Assembly: GCA_965229685.1 (NCBI GenBank)
Contig: OZ245920.1
Coordinates: forward strand, 2,480,001 to 2,544,000
Length of the DNA stretch: 64,000 nucleotides
Direction of reading: 5' to 3'
Source of the DNA: Pacificispira sp033344895
GTDB lineage: Bacteria > Pseudomonadota > Alphaproteobacteria > UBA8366 > Aestuariispiraceae
Shown: positions 9,261 through 19,064 of the stretch, piece by piece
Layout of the letters: each line of letters opens with the position of its first letter
Position numbering within the stretch: the stretch's first letter is position 1
Program-made: the position numbers and the translations under genes
The notes under the pieces: generated by a model
Seen by the model: only the letters and a program-made list of their open reading frames with translations
Databases searched by the model: none
What the model was told of the DNA's origin: nothing

Positions 9261-10262
9261 CTACGGAAACAGAACAGGATCCGGCCCGACGGCAAGGTCG
9301 ACAGCCGCACCGGATGCATCATGTCCCTTCAGGCTTGCCGTGCTTCCCGTAGCCGAGACCGTCCCTGTTCCGGACACGGCCTTGCCATTCGAACAGCGGA
9401 ACTGGAACTGAAGCCCCCCGGAGCCATCAACCAGCACCGCCTCGCCCGTGCAGAAGGTGTCGGTTTCTACTCGCTGAAAGGTGAACTCAATCCTTCCGAC
9501 CCGCATCTCGTAGGACATCTCCGTCGTCCAGGCGTTTTCACCGTCCCAGGTCAAAGTCAATGGACGCGTTCCCGAATAGGCCGGCATCTTCTCGCCTACA
9601 TCAGTCAGTTGAACCAGCCTTGCCTTTGACAGCTCATCTTTGTGCATCGGCCACATCGTTTGCCCGTTGAGTTCCACAACGCGGCAGCCAATGTATCTCG
9701 GGCCACTGCTTGCGCCGACACAGAACTGCTGAGCGACTCGCAAGGCGTCTGCCGGTGAGGCATGTCCATAGGAAACACCCCAATGCGCAATCCTGCCATT
9801 GGTTCCGGGTGCCATTGCAACCAATGCCTTATGCCCAGGCGCCTTTCGGTAACGCCAATAGGCCGCCTCTTTTGATAGTGTGGTTCGGATCCGGGCGGCA
9901 ATCCTGTTCTGGGATGACGCTGTGGTCTCGCTGCCGGCCGGGCGCCAGTTTCCGGGGTTTTGCCAAACAATTTCCTTGCGTATCGCAAACAGCTTGCAGG
10001 CACGGCCATATCGGGCCGTGCATTTTGCTATCGTCGTCGCCACCACGCGATTGTGGTCGCAGCCCACTTCGATACATCGATAGTAGTATACGCCTCTGCC
10101 GTCGGCCGTTACTGCGAACACCAGCGGATCGTTCGCCAGATAGTAATCGAAGGCCTGCGCTGCCTGTCGTGACAGTTTGATCGGCCCGTTGCCGGTGGAC
10201 TTCGACAAAGTCTGACAGCCAACCAGCATCACGCAGACAAGCAAAACAACACTGATTTTCAC
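9261..10262 (-). CDS. Putative lipoprotein of unknown function
   Basis: The GTG at 10262 is preferred: it follows GGGGGA by 4 nt and gives a short lipoprotein signal, (M)KISVVLLVCVMLVGC, with lipobox LVGC. An in-frame ATG at 10286 would only add eight polar residues. The body has two Cys-containing segments of similar plan, YYYRCIEVGCDHNRV and QFCVGASSGPRYIGC, each next to an Ala-rich helix, reminiscent of DUF4189-type stress proteins but not a clear match. The C-terminal third (TDTFCTGEAVLVDGSGG, RCSNGKAVSGTG) looks like a separate beta domain with a Cys pair. Location is probably the inner leaflet of the outer membrane. Confidence 0.6.
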   Translation of the reverse strand: MKISVVLLVCVMLVGCQTLSKSTGNGPIKLSRQAAQAFDYYLANDPLVFAVTADGRGVYYYRCIEVGCDHNRVVATTIAKCTARYGRACKLFAIRKEIVWQNPGNWRPAGSETTASSQNRIAARIRTTLSKEAAYWRYRKAPGHKALVAMAPGTNGRIAHWGVSYGHASPADALRVAQQFCVGASSGPRYIGCRVVELNGQTMWPMHKDELSKARLVQLTDVGEKMPAYSGTRPLTLTWDGENAWTTEMSYEMRVGRIEFTFQRVETDTFCTGEAVLVDGSGGLQFQFRCSNGKAVSGTGTVSATGSTASLKGHDASGAAVDLAVGPDPVLFP

Positions 10263-10388
10263 ACGATCCCCCGTATCGCTAGACATCCCCCGGGCACCCG
10301 ATGCAGCAACGCGTGCCCCTGCCGCTACGGCATAACGGTAGGATATGGCGCATTCGAGCGCACCCTAAAATTGAACTTTTTGGATTTT

Positions 10389-10913
10389 TTAGTTCAGCAC
10401 CTTAGGCTTTGCCGGCGCAGACTTGGCTGCGTCCTGAACCGGACCAAGATGGGCCCCAAGGGCCCATTGCGCTTTCTCTGCAGTCTGGCGCAGCATGTGA
10501 ACCACGGCGTGCAGTTCCTTCTCGCCCAGGTTCAAGCGCACCCCATCGGTCGTGGTTCCGGTAAATGTCAGACGAACACCACCATTGTCGAGCGCGGCGA
10601 CGTTCAGCTTCTTTACCAGCAGCGGGCCGTCAGCAGGATAGGGTTCCAGACCGTCATCGTCATAGGGGGTTTGGAAATTTGCCTGACTGACGGCTGCATC
10701 GCGCCGGAAGTCGGCAACGGCCTGCCGCTGTTCCGTCGGCTGCGCCTGAGTTCCCGTCAGATGGTCGAAGATCTTGCCGATCGACGCCAGGAACTGAAGC
10801 ACCATGCGGCGTGTCAGCCACATCCGCGCGTCCTTGTCGGTCAGCCGCGCCCGCATCAGGATGCGATCCTCGTCGGGCTGATAGTTGCAGGAAATCTGGA
10901 CCTTGTTTGCCAT
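10389..10913 (-). CDS. Conserved-looking hypothetical protein
   Basis: The 174-residue soluble, charged protein has no signal peptide. Its N-terminal half (CNYQPDEDRILMRARLTDKD) is followed by a hydrophobic helix (MVLQFLASIGKIFDHL), and the C-terminal half has VRLTFTGTTTDGVRLNLGEK then a helix ending in an Ala/Lys/Pro tail. I do not recognise the family. Reading-frame length, GC-biased third positions and absence of a rival frame support coding. It lies between the lipoprotein and the MFS gene, all on the minus strand with gaps above 100 nt, so an operon is not evident. Confidence 0.6.
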   Translation of the reverse strand: MANKVQISCNYQPDEDRILMRARLTDKDARMWLTRRMVLQFLASIGKIFDHLTGTQAQPTEQRQAVADFRRDAAVSQANFQTPYDDDGLEPYPADGPLLVKKLNVAALDNGGVRLTFTGTTTDGVRLNLGEKELHAVVHMLRQTAEKAQWALGAHLGPVQDAAKSAPAKPKVLN

Positions 10914-11054
10914 ATCGATTGAAAACTAGCCCAGCTTTCGGGTGCCGCAAACCGTCTTTTCAACGGGGACGTCGCCGGACGCGTGTGTTCCCGAGGGAAA
11001 GGCCGACCATGAACAGTCGGTCGGACGGGCGGCAGCCTGCTGAACTGCCAACAG

Positions 11055-12302
11055 CTACTTGCCCAGTTCCTCGGTCTCGTCCGCGTCGTCAGCCTCGAGT
11101 GTATAAACGGAAGGAGACGATTTCGGAACCGGTGCGAACTGGCCTCGGGTCGCCTGTTCAGCGACACGGTGAATGCCGATCCGGTAAAGGGCGAAGAGCG
11201 CCAGCGCCGCAAAGGTTGCGGCGATCATGACGAACAGGCTGCCCGAACCGGCCCGTTCCATCACCGGGCCGATGACAATGGGTCCGACCGCGGCACCAAC
11301 ACCATAGAGCAGCAGGAGGCCGCTCGACACCTCGACCATTTCCTCGTGCGGGGCGAAGTCATTGGCATGCGCAATACAAAGGGCGTAGATCGGGATCATC
11401 ACGCCGCCATGGGCGAGCGCCAGGGCCAGCGCCATCCATGCCTGATCCGGCTCCCAGAAGGCGAGCGCCAGGCCCGTCGCGATGGACCCGGCGGCACAGC
11501 CGGCGACGACAATGCGTCGATCAATCCGGTCCGACAGCCATCCCAGCGGCCATTGCAGGATGGTGCCCCCCGCCATGAACGCCCCCATGAAGAAGGCGAT
11601 CTCCTGCACCGGCAATCCCTTGTCTTGCGCAAACACCGGGCCGAAGGTCCAGAAGGCGCCATCCGCCAGACCGACCAGCAAGCATCCGACGAATCCGGTC
11701 GGCGACAGGCGATAGAGCCTCGCGATCCGCAGCTTTGCCGAGGGAATCGGATCGGGCTCATTCACCGGAGTCAGCGACACTGGAACAAGTGATATCGCAA
11801 TCAGGATCGCGACCAGCGAAAACAGGGCCAGACCGGCGGCATCGTAGACCACAACCATCTGTTGGCCGCCGATCGTGGCCAGGTTCCCGACGATGATGTA
11901 GACGGACAGGACCATACCGCGAATCCGGTTGGTCGCCTGTTCGTTCAACCAGCTTTCGATCACCATGTAGACTACGGCCAGACAGATGCCGCTGATGAAC
12001 CGCAGCGCCATCCAAAGCCAGGGATCGACCGCCAGAGGAAAGACCAGCGCAAGAGCCGCGACCAGGGCCGCGAAGCCCGCAAAGGCGCGTGTATGGCCGA
12101 CGGCCTTCACCACGCCGGGCCCGACCGCGCAACCGATTACGAAACCAACGAAATAGGCCGACCCCATCAGACCAATCGCGGTTTCGCCGAACCCTTCCAA
12201 CTGCGCACGGATCGGCAGGACGGTCACCATCAGACCGTATCCCAGGAAGACGATGCCGGCCCCCAGAAGAATCGTCGCGATCGATCGTGTTCGTGCCTGC
12301 AT
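11055..12302 (-). CDS. MFS transporter, YcaD-like
   Basis: The 415-residue inner-membrane protein has 12 predicted spans. It opens SIATILLGAGIVFLGYGLMV, has the MFS loop IESWLNEQATNRIRGMVLS after span 4 and GWLSDRIDRRIVV between spans 8 and 9, and carries a cytoplasmic acidic tail (LEADDADETEELGK). This layout matches the YcaD-type MFS group, whose substrates are unknown. A strong GGGAGGCAGGAGAC ribosome site precedes the ATG. It stands alone, with the second PAS_5 gene upstream on the same strand. Confidence 0.82.
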   Translation of the reverse strand: MQARTRSIATILLGAGIVFLGYGLMVTVLPIRAQLEGFGETAIGLMGSAYFVGFVIGCAVGPGVVKAVGHTRAFAGFAALVAALALVFPLAVDPWLWMALRFISGICLAVVYMVIESWLNEQATNRIRGMVLSVYIIVGNLATIGGQQMVVVYDAAGLALFSLVAILIAISLVPVSLTPVNEPDPIPSAKLRIARLYRLSPTGFVGCLLVGLADGAFWTFGPVFAQDKGLPVQEIAFFMGAFMAGGTILQWPLGWLSDRIDRRIVVAGCAAGSIATGLALAFWEPDQAWMALALALAHGGVMIPIYALCIAHANDFAPHEEMVEVSSGLLLLYGVGAAVGPIVIGPVMERAGSGSLFVMIAATFAALALFALYRIGIHRVAEQATRGQFAPVPKSSPSVYTLEADDADETEELGK

Positions 12303-12393
12303 GTCTCCTGCCTCCCGGCTCGCCGACCCGCGGACACTCCGCCGGCGCGGTCCGGAGACTAGGCGACGGTATCCGGTTTGGCGAGCCGGACCA

Positions 12394-12936
12394 TCATGCC
12401 CGATCGACCAGAGCGATTTTCACAATGCGCCAATCCGGGTCGTCCGGCGTCTTCGGAAAGGCAAGTTTCCCGGAGAATTTCTGATAGCAGAGCAACCTGG
12501 TGACACGCCGACCATTGCCATAGGGCATGGCAATGCGAATCGCAGGCCTGACCATTTCATCACCTGGCGCCCGGAAGTCATGGTGGGAATACAGCGGCAA
12601 CCCCGCCTCAAGGCAATGCCGCAATTGTGCGACGATAAGCTGACCGTAAGCATCATCACCCACGACGGCCTCAGGGGGCAGTCCCTTGGGATTGCGGTCG
12701 ATGCGGGCCTTCACGTCCTCGCCGACCAGTCGGAACTTAAGCCCAAATTTCGGATCGACATCGTACAGAATGACCGATCCTGCCAGCGCAGGCACGGCAA
12801 AGGGATCGATCTCACGCGTCAAGGGCACTCCCATGCCGTCGATGCGCTGCGCATGCCAAAGCGCGAGCCGGCACCGCAATTCATCGTCCGCAACGTCACT
12901 GGCCGAAATACGGGGAAGCGGCCCCAGATCGGTCAT
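12394..12936 (-). CDS. PAS_5-type PAS domain protein (copy 2 of 3)
   Basis: The chosen ATG at 12936 has AGGAAAGG upstream and yields 180 residues (MTDLGPLPRIS...). The PAS_5 plan is visible: an N-terminal helix LRCRLALWHAQR, VPALAGSVILYDVDPKFGLKF, the RLVGEDVKARI turn, and a C-terminal strand RRVTRLLCYQKF. No output domain is attached. The reading frame stays open upstream to 13143 but that part overlaps the divergent acetyltransferase and is unlikely to be translated. Confidence 0.72.
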   Translation of the reverse strand: MTDLGPLPRISASDVADDELRCRLALWHAQRIDGMGVPLTREIDPFAVPALAGSVILYDVDPKFGLKFRLVGEDVKARIDRNPKGLPPEAVVGDDAYGQLIVAQLRHCLEAGLPLYSHHDFRAPGDEMVRPAIRIAMPYGNGRRVTRLLCYQKFSGKLAFPKTPDDPDWRIVKIALVDRA

Positions 12937-13041
12937 GTCTGCCTTTCCTGATACAGGTCGCACTGGACAACGCCGCCTCGACCCGTAACAAGCTCCTTGA
13001 ACTGATATTGCATGCCGATCCTGAACATGAGGGCCCCGATA

Positions 13042-13488
13042 GTGATTTCCATCCAACGTGCACGTCAAGGCGACGAAAGACGACTCCTGCCGCTTTACCT
13101 CGATTTCTATCGGGAAGACGGGATCGAAGTTCCCGAAGAGCACGTCGCCCGCAATCTGGCGACGATGTTATCCGAAGACCGCGCAGCAGTCTGGATCGCG
13201 GAGAACAATGGCAAGCCTGTCGGGATGAGCTCCGCAACAGTCACCTTCGGAGTCGAATTCGGCTGGTCCTGCGAACTGGAGGACCTCTATGTCTCCCCGG
13301 ATTACCGGGGACAGGGCCTCTCGCGCCTGCTCCTGGACAGCGCGGTCCGCTGGGCAAGGTCGCGTGATGCCAGCCAGGTCATTCTGGTCATTACACCCGA
13401 AGCGGAGGCCGATCAGGGATTGACCGACTATTACCGAAAGTGCGGCTTTGCCGATTCCAGGCGCATCACGATGTATATGGAAACCTGA
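13042..13488 (+). CDS. GNAT-family N-acetyltransferase
   Basis: A GTG at 13042 is preferred because GAGGG sits 8 nt upstream and the product then opens with the usual GNAT beta strand (ISIQRARQGD). ATGs at 13012 and 13027 are in frame but lack ribosome sites. The 148 residues show beta 4 (CELEDLYVSPDYRG), the acetyl-CoA loop YRGQGLSRLLLDSAVRWA and the C-terminal YYRKCGFADSRRI strand. The acceptor is unknown. Its stop is directly adjacent to the convergent glmS stop at 13489. Confidence 0.8.
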   Translation: MISIQRARQGDERRLLPLYLDFYREDGIEVPEEHVARNLATMLSEDRAAVWIAENNGKPVGMSSATVTFGVEFGWSCELEDLYVSPDYRGQGLSRLLLDSAVRWARSRDASQVILVITPEAEADQGLTDYYRKCGFADSRRITMYMET

Positions 13489-15318
13489 TCACTCGACGGT
13501 CACCGCCTTCGCCAGATTGCGGGGCTGGTCGACATCGGTGCCCTTCCAGACTGCGGTGTGATAGGCCAGCAGCTGGACCGGAATGGTGTAGAGGATTGGC
13601 GCCACGAAGGGATCCACCTTGGGCAGTTCGATGCTGGCGAACGGTTTGGCCATGCGGCTCATCTTCTCGATCCCCGCGGCGTCGGACAGGAAGATTACCC
13701 GTCCGCCCCGGCTGACCATTTCCTGAACATTGGACGCCGTCTTCTCGAACAGCGGGCCGGACGGCGCGATCATTACGACCGGCACGTCTTCCTCGATCAG
13801 CGCGATGGGGCCGTGCTTCATCTCTCCGGCGGCATATCCTTCGGCGTGGATATAGGAAATTTCCTTCAGCTTCAGCGCGCCTTCCATGGCAATCGGATAG
13901 GCCGATCCGCGCCCCATAAAGAAGACGTCGCGCGCCTCCGCAACCGTCTGAGCGATCTGACGGATGTAGTCGTCATGGTTCAGAACCTCGGCAGCCCTTC
14001 CCGGCACTTCGGCCAGCGCCGACGCCAGTTCCGCCTCCCGCTGCCGGGTCAGATGTCCGCGCGCCTTGGCCGCCGCAATGGCAAGGCACGCCAGAACAGT
14101 GAGCTGGGTCGTAAACGCCTTGGTCGACGCGACGCCGATTTCCGGACCCGCCTTGGTCTGGATTACCGCATCCGAGGATCTGGCAATCGTCGATTCCGGC
14201 ACATTGATGATGGACAGGATGCTCTGACCCTGCTGCCGGGCGTAACGCAGCGCCTCCAGCGTATCCATGGTCTCGCCCGACTGACTGATGAACAGCGCCA
14301 GTCCATCCTTCGGCAACGGCGTTTCCCGATAGCGCAACTCGGAGCCGATATCGACTTCGGTCGGCAGCCGCGCCACGCTTTCCAACCAGTATTTCGCCAC
14401 CATGCCGGCATAAGAAGCGGTGCCACAGGCGCCAATCGTGACCTTCGGCACCGACGTTAGGTCGAAGGGCAGATCCGGCAGCGTAATGGTCTGGGTCGCC
14501 GGATTGAGCACGGTGTGAAGCGTGTCGCCGATCACGGCGGGCTGTTCATGGATTTCCTTCTGCATGAAGTGGCGATAATTGCCTTTGCCGATCATCGCCC
14601 CGGACACAGCTGTCTCGACGACGCGACGTTCGACCGGATTGCTCTGAGTATCGAAAACCTCCGCCTTGTCGCGGGAAATGACCGCCCAGTCGCCTTCTTC
14701 CAGGTAGCAGATCCGCCGGGTCAGCGGCGCCAGCGCCAGTGCATCCGATCCGAAATACATTTCTCCATCGCCGTAGCCGATGGCCAGCGGACTCCCGCGG
14801 CGCGCGCCGATCATCAGATCGTGGTGGCCGGCGAAGACCATGACGAATCCGAACGCCCCTTCCAGCATGGGAAGGGTTTTCGCGACCGCTTCCTGCGGGC
14901 TCAGGCCCTGGGCCAGGAAATCCGACACCAGATGGGCCACGACCTCCGTGTCGGTCTCACTGTCATAACTGACGCCCTTGCCCGACAACCCGTCGCGCAG
15001 TTCCTGATAGTTCTCGATAATGCCGTTATGGACGATGGCGACGCGTTCCGTCGCATGCGGGTGGGCATTTGCCTCCGACGGCACGCCATGTGTGGCCCAT
15101 CGGGTATGACCGATACCGGTGGTCCCGGCCAGCGGCTCCGATGCCAGGACCGCCGCAAGGTTGTCCAGTTTGCCTTCGGCGCGACGCCTGCCAATCCGCC
15201 CGTTCACCAGCGTCGCAATACCCGCGGAATCATAACCACGGTATTCAAGACGCCGCAGGCCGTCGACCAGAAGCGGCGCTGCGTCCGCCTTACCCAGAAT
15301 GCCGATAATACCGCACAT
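13489..15318 (-). CDS. glmS: Glutamine-fructose-6-phosphate aminotransferase (isomerizing)
   Basis: The 609-residue protein, equal in length to E. coli GlmS, makes glucosamine-6-phosphate from fructose-6-phosphate and glutamine, the first step to UDP-GlcNAc for peptidoglycan and lipopolysaccharide. It begins MCGIIGILG, whose Cys2 becomes the N-terminal nucleophile of the glutaminase domain. GHTRWATHG and HNGIIENYQELR follow, then two SIS sugar isomerase domains (FISQSGETMDTLEALRYA; GRGSAYPIAMEGALKLKEIS), and the conserved tail DQPRNLAKAVTVE. It lies 34 nt downstream of glmU on the same strand, forming a glmU-glmS pair. No glmS ribozyme is visible in the short gap. Confidence 0.98.
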   Translation of the reverse strand: MCGIIGILGKADAAPLLVDGLRRLEYRGYDSAGIATLVNGRIGRRRAEGKLDNLAAVLASEPLAGTTGIGHTRWATHGVPSEANAHPHATERVAIVHNGIIENYQELRDGLSGKGVSYDSETDTEVVAHLVSDFLAQGLSPQEAVAKTLPMLEGAFGFVMVFAGHHDLMIGARRGSPLAIGYGDGEMYFGSDALALAPLTRRICYLEEGDWAVISRDKAEVFDTQSNPVERRVVETAVSGAMIGKGNYRHFMQKEIHEQPAVIGDTLHTVLNPATQTITLPDLPFDLTSVPKVTIGACGTASYAGMVAKYWLESVARLPTEVDIGSELRYRETPLPKDGLALFISQSGETMDTLEALRYARQQGQSILSIINVPESTIARSSDAVIQTKAGPEIGVASTKAFTTQLTVLACLAIAAAKARGHLTRQREAELASALAEVPGRAAEVLNHDDYIRQIAQTVAEARDVFFMGRGSAYPIAMEGALKLKEISYIHAEGYAAGEMKHGPIALIEEDVPVVMIAPSGPLFEKTASNVQEMVSRGGRVIFLSDAAGIEKMSRMAKPFASIELPKVDPFVAPILYTIPVQLLAYHTAVWKGTDVDQPRNLAKAVTVE

Positions 15319-15352
15319 GAAAATTTCCCGATCTTGCTTGAGGGCAGCGCCC

Positions 15353-16708
15353 TTAACTGTTCTTCAACGCGTCCTTGCGGGCCTTCAGACGCTGACGCAT
15401 CCGGGCCGCCATGCCGACATGTTCCTTCTGGTCGCCACGCGCCAGCGCCAGCGAATCATCCGAGACGGGCTTCGTGATCGTCGACCCGGCCCCCACCGTG
15501 GCTCTCTGACCTATGGTCACAGGGGCGACAAGAGCGGAGTTGGAGCCAATGAAGGCCTCCTCGCCGATCACGGTGCGATGCTTCAGATAGCCGTCGTAAT
15601 TGCAGGTGATCGTGCCGGCCCCTATATTCGCGCGCGCACCGACCTGCGCATCCCCGATATAACTGAGATGGTTCGCCTTGGCGCCTGTCCCCAGCGTCGC
15701 ATTCTTCACCTCGACGAAGTTTCCGACCCGGGCACCCTCGCCGATTTCCGCCCCCGGGCGCAGCCGGGCATAGGGTCCGATCACCGCGCCACTGGAAACG
15801 CGGCATCCTTCCAGATGGCTGAACGCCTTGATTTCGACATTGTCGGAAATGTGAACCGCGGGGCCAAAGACCACGTTCTGCCCGATCACCACATCCTGTC
15901 CGACAATTGTGTCCCAGGAAAAATAGACCGTGGCCGGGTCCAGCAGCGTCGCGCCCCCGTCCATTGCCGCATTGCGGGCACGGCCCTGCCACTGAGCCTC
16001 CGCGTCGGCCAATTCGGTGCGGGAATTGATGCCCAACAGTTCCGATTCATCGGCGACGATCACCCGGCATTCCATGCCGTCGGCGCGCGCCAGGGCGACG
16101 ATATCCGTCAGATAATATTCACCCTTCGCATTATCGTTGCCGATCCGATCAATCAGGTCGAACAGCCGCGCGGCGTCGATCGCCATGACGCCGGAGTTGC
16201 AAAGGCCTATGGCGCGTGTTGCCTCGTCGGCGTCCCGAAACTCGACAATGGCCTCCAGCGCGCCGGCATTGTTGGTTACCAGGCGACCGTATTCCGCCGG
16301 ATCTTCAGGTTCGAATCCCAGGACGACAATTCCGGCCCCCGCGCGCCGCGCATCGATCATGGCCGACAGGGTTTCCGGTGCGATAAAGGGGGTGTCGCCG
16401 AACAGGACGAAGACGGTTCCGTTTTCGAAACCCTGCAATGACGGTCTGGCCGCCTTGACCGCATCGGCCGTGCCGAGCCGGTCCGATTGGACGGCGGTCG
16501 GGATCGGCGCAACCGCTGCGGTGACACTGTCCATTTCTGGCCCGACCACAACGACCTGCAGCGCTGGTGCCAGCGGCTCCAACGCCGCGATGATATGGCC
16601 GATCAGCGGCATGCCACCGACCTTGTGCAGGACCTTGGGAAGCGCGGATTTCATGCGCGTTCCTTTTCCGGCGGCGAGAATGACGGCGGCAATCGGATGG
16701 TCGGACAT
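15353..16708 (-). CDS. glmU: Bifunctional UDP-GlcNAc pyrophosphorylase / glucosamine-1-phosphate acetyltransferase
   Basis: The 451-residue product starts at the ATG at 16708; upstream in-frame codons do not resemble GlmU. The N-terminal uridylyltransferase domain has LAAGKGTRMKSALPKVLHK and DTPFIAPETLSAM. The C-terminal left-handed beta-helix shows hexapeptide repeats (VVIGQNVVFGPAVHISDNVE) and the acetyltransferase active-site region NFVEVKNATLGTGAKANHLS with catalytic His. It converts GlcN-1-P to UDP-GlcNAc, two steps after GlmS. Pairing with glmS suggests co-regulation of amino-sugar supply. Confidence 0.97.
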   Translation of the reverse strand: MSDHPIAAVILAAGKGTRMKSALPKVLHKVGGMPLIGHIIAALEPLAPALQVVVVGPEMDSVTAAVAPIPTAVQSDRLGTADAVKAARPSLQGFENGTVFVLFGDTPFIAPETLSAMIDARRAGAGIVVLGFEPEDPAEYGRLVTNNAGALEAIVEFRDADEATRAIGLCNSGVMAIDAARLFDLIDRIGNDNAKGEYYLTDIVALARADGMECRVIVADESELLGINSRTELADAEAQWQGRARNAAMDGGATLLDPATVYFSWDTIVGQDVVIGQNVVFGPAVHISDNVEIKAFSHLEGCRVSSGAVIGPYARLRPGAEIGEGARVGNFVEVKNATLGTGAKANHLSYIGDAQVGARANIGAGTITCNYDGYLKHRTVIGEEAFIGSNSALVAPVTIGQRATVGAGSTITKPVSDDSLALARGDQKEHVGMAARMRQRLKARKDALKNS

Positions 16709-16962
16709 CAGGAATAACCAGCAGAGACTTTCTATCGGGACGGAGACGCGGTTTTCAGCGCCAATGGGCCGGGAAACTGCCATACGCCGGACATCCGGCC
16801 AAGTCACATCGTGTTTCGGCCCGTTACGGGTTATTTCGATTTGTGACAGCATGCCGAAATCGGCGATTTGGTGCGCGCACTTAATCACTTCTTAATCATA
16901 CTTGCTTACCACATTGGGCAGAGCATGCCTGTGGGCATGACGGGGAAACGGGAAACGCTCAA

Positions 16963-19035
16963 ATGAAGAACCTATCCATCGGCGCAAAGCTGACTTTGAT
17001 CAGTGTCGCCTGCACCGCCATTCTGTTGATTGTCGCAATCTGGCTCCAGACCAGCCTTGCTGCGAATTCGGTCTCCACACTCTCGAACGAGAAGGCCGAG
17101 GCGATTGCCGAAAAGCACGCTGAACAGGTCTCTCGCCTGCTGAATGAAGGCATGACCCTGGCATCCAGCCTGTCTTCCGTGTTCGAAGGGCTGAAAGAAG
17201 CCGGTGCCGTGGATCGTGACGCGTTGAACAACGTTCTGCGAAAGACGATGGAGGACAACTCGGCCCTGGCGGGCGCCTGGGCGGGCTTCATTCCGAACGC
17301 TCTCGACGGCCGGGATGAAGAGTTCAAGGGCAAGGAACCGTTCACCGACGAAACCGGACGCTACTCCACCTACTTCTACAATTTCGGCAAGGGCATTCAG
17401 CCCTATCACCTGACGGCATATCAGGGCAGCGGACCGGAAAACGCCTATTTCCAGGTCCCGCTTGAAACCGGCAAGCCCTATGTCACGGATGCCGTCGGGT
17501 ACGATATCGAGGGGCAATGGGTCGTGCTGGTGTCCTTCTGTGTGCCGATCCTTCACGAGGGCAAGGTCGTCGGCGTTGCCGGCGTCGACATCAGCCTGAA
17601 CGATCTGTCGGAAGCCTTCGCGGCAGAGAACCCATTCGGTGACGGACGCCTGCAGTTGCTGTCGTATCAGGGATCCTGGGTCGCCCATGAAGATGACGAA
17701 ATCCGCGGGAAGCCGATCAGCGAAACCTCTCCGGAACTCGCGGGCGCCCTGAAAGCCGTGCAGGCCGGCGACCGACTGGTCGAGGAAGTTAACGATGAGC
17801 GACTGATCTTTGAACCGGCGAAGATCACCGGCACGACCACCCCCTGGTCGGTCGTTGTGCGAATCCCCGATGCCACCGTGCAGAAGCCGGTTCATGACCT
17901 GATGATTATTTCCTGGATCGGCGGTCTCTGCGTTGTTGGCGTGGTCGCCCTTGTCCTGTTCCTGGTCGCCAGTCGCATCATCAAGGCACCGCTGCGCACG
18001 ACCGCGGCCTCCATCGCGCGGCTGGAAGCGGGCGATCTGGACAGTGCAGTCCCGGGCCAGGATCGCGGGGACGAAATCGGCAGGATCAACACCGCTCTGG
18101 ATTCCTTCCGGGAATCCGCAATCCGCATGCGGGCCCTGGAACAGGAACGGCTGGAGGATCAGCAGCGACAGTCCCAGGAACGGGCGGTCGCCCGCCGGCA
18201 GTTTGCCGAGGATTTCGAAGCGGCCGTCGGAGAGATCATTCGCAGCGTCAACCGCAGCTGCGACGCCTTCCGTCAGGCCGCCCAGGATGTCCGCAACTCC
18301 GCGTCGACGAATCAGGAGAAGTCCTCCATCGTTGGCGACGCGGCGAACCAGGCCTCGGAAAACGTGAACACGGTCGCCGCCAGCGCGGAGGAGCTGTCGA
18401 GTTCCATCCGTGAGATCGCCAGCCAAGTCACCCGCGCCACGTCGGTGGCCGACGGCGCCGTATCGGAGGCGGATCGGGTGAACACTCTGGTCGGCAATCT
18501 GGCGCGCGCAGCGGACCGAATTGGCGAGGTTCTGTCCCTGATCAACGATATTGCCGAACAGACCAACCTGCTGGCCCTCAATGCGACGATTGAGGCAGCG
18601 CGCGCGGGAGAGGCCGGGAAAGGCTTTGCCGTCGTTGCGAACGAGGTCAAATCCCTGGCCAACCAGACGTCCAAGGCGACAGGCGAGATCGCGCAGCAGA
18701 TCGAGGCGGTTCAGGGTGAGACCCGGACAACGGTCGACGCCATCAAGTCGATCTCCCAGACGATCGCCGATATCCACTCGACCGCGGCATCGATCGCCGC
18801 GGCCATCGAGGAGCAGGAGGCGGCAACACGCGAAATCTCCTCCGCCGTCGGCCAGGCGGCAGCCGGCACGTCGACGGTTTCCGATCAGGTTGGAGAAATG
18901 CGGGACCTGGCGGTACAGAACGGCGAGCGCGCCAAGACCGTGGAGGATATCAGCCAGGAACTGTCCGACCGGGCTCAGGAACTGGACCGCCAGGTCAATG
19001 CCTTCCTGGATCGAATCCGCAGCCAGTCGGTTTGA
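16963..19035 (+). CDS. Methyl-accepting chemotaxis protein with dCache sensor
   Basis: The 690-residue chemoreceptor begins at an ATG and has TM1 at about residues 10-32. A periplasmic double-Cache region to about 305 contains AGAWAGFIPNALDGRDEEFK and VLVSFCVPILHEGKVVGVAG, a pattern seen in amino-acid or amine sensors. TM2 spans about 308-335, HAMP follows (LEAGDLDSAVPGQDRGDEIG), and the signalling tip is IAEQTNLLALNATIEAARAG then KGFAVVANEVKSLANQTSKA. It ends in DRIRSQSV without a CheR-tethering pentapeptide. It stands alone with no che genes in view, so it probably feeds a distant array. The ligand is not inferable. Confidence 0.95.
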   Translation: MKNLSIGAKLTLISVACTAILLIVAIWLQTSLAANSVSTLSNEKAEAIAEKHAEQVSRLLNEGMTLASSLSSVFEGLKEAGAVDRDALNNVLRKTMEDNSALAGAWAGFIPNALDGRDEEFKGKEPFTDETGRYSTYFYNFGKGIQPYHLTAYQGSGPENAYFQVPLETGKPYVTDAVGYDIEGQWVVLVSFCVPILHEGKVVGVAGVDISLNDLSEAFAAENPFGDGRLQLLSYQGSWVAHEDDEIRGKPISETSPELAGALKAVQAGDRLVEEVNDERLIFEPAKITGTTTPWSVVVRIPDATVQKPVHDLMIISWIGGLCVVGVVALVLFLVASRIIKAPLRTTAASIARLEAGDLDSAVPGQDRGDEIGRINTALDSFRESAIRMRALEQERLEDQQRQSQERAVARRQFAEDFEAAVGEIIRSVNRSCDAFRQAAQDVRNSASTNQEKSSIVGDAANQASENVNTVAASAEELSSSIREIASQVTRATSVADGAVSEADRVNTLVGNLARAADRIGEVLSLINDIAEQTNLLALNATIEAARAGEAGKGFAVVANEVKSLANQTSKATGEIAQQIEAVQGETRTTVDAIKSISQTIADIHSTAASIAAAIEEQEAATREISSAVGQAAAGTSTVSDQVGEMRDLAVQNGERAKTVEDISQELSDRAQELDRQVNAFLDRIRSQSV

Positions 19036-19064
19036 TCCCGAGGTCGAACCAGGACGATTCAAAA

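Noticed and set aside
15319..15352. glmS ribozyme
   Set aside because: Only 34 nt separate glmU and glmS, far too short, and such ribozymes are a feature of Firmicutes-type genomes.
16972..19062. A 696-codon frame antisense to the chemoreceptor
   Set aside because: The chemoreceptor motifs are unambiguous; the antisense frame is a shadow.
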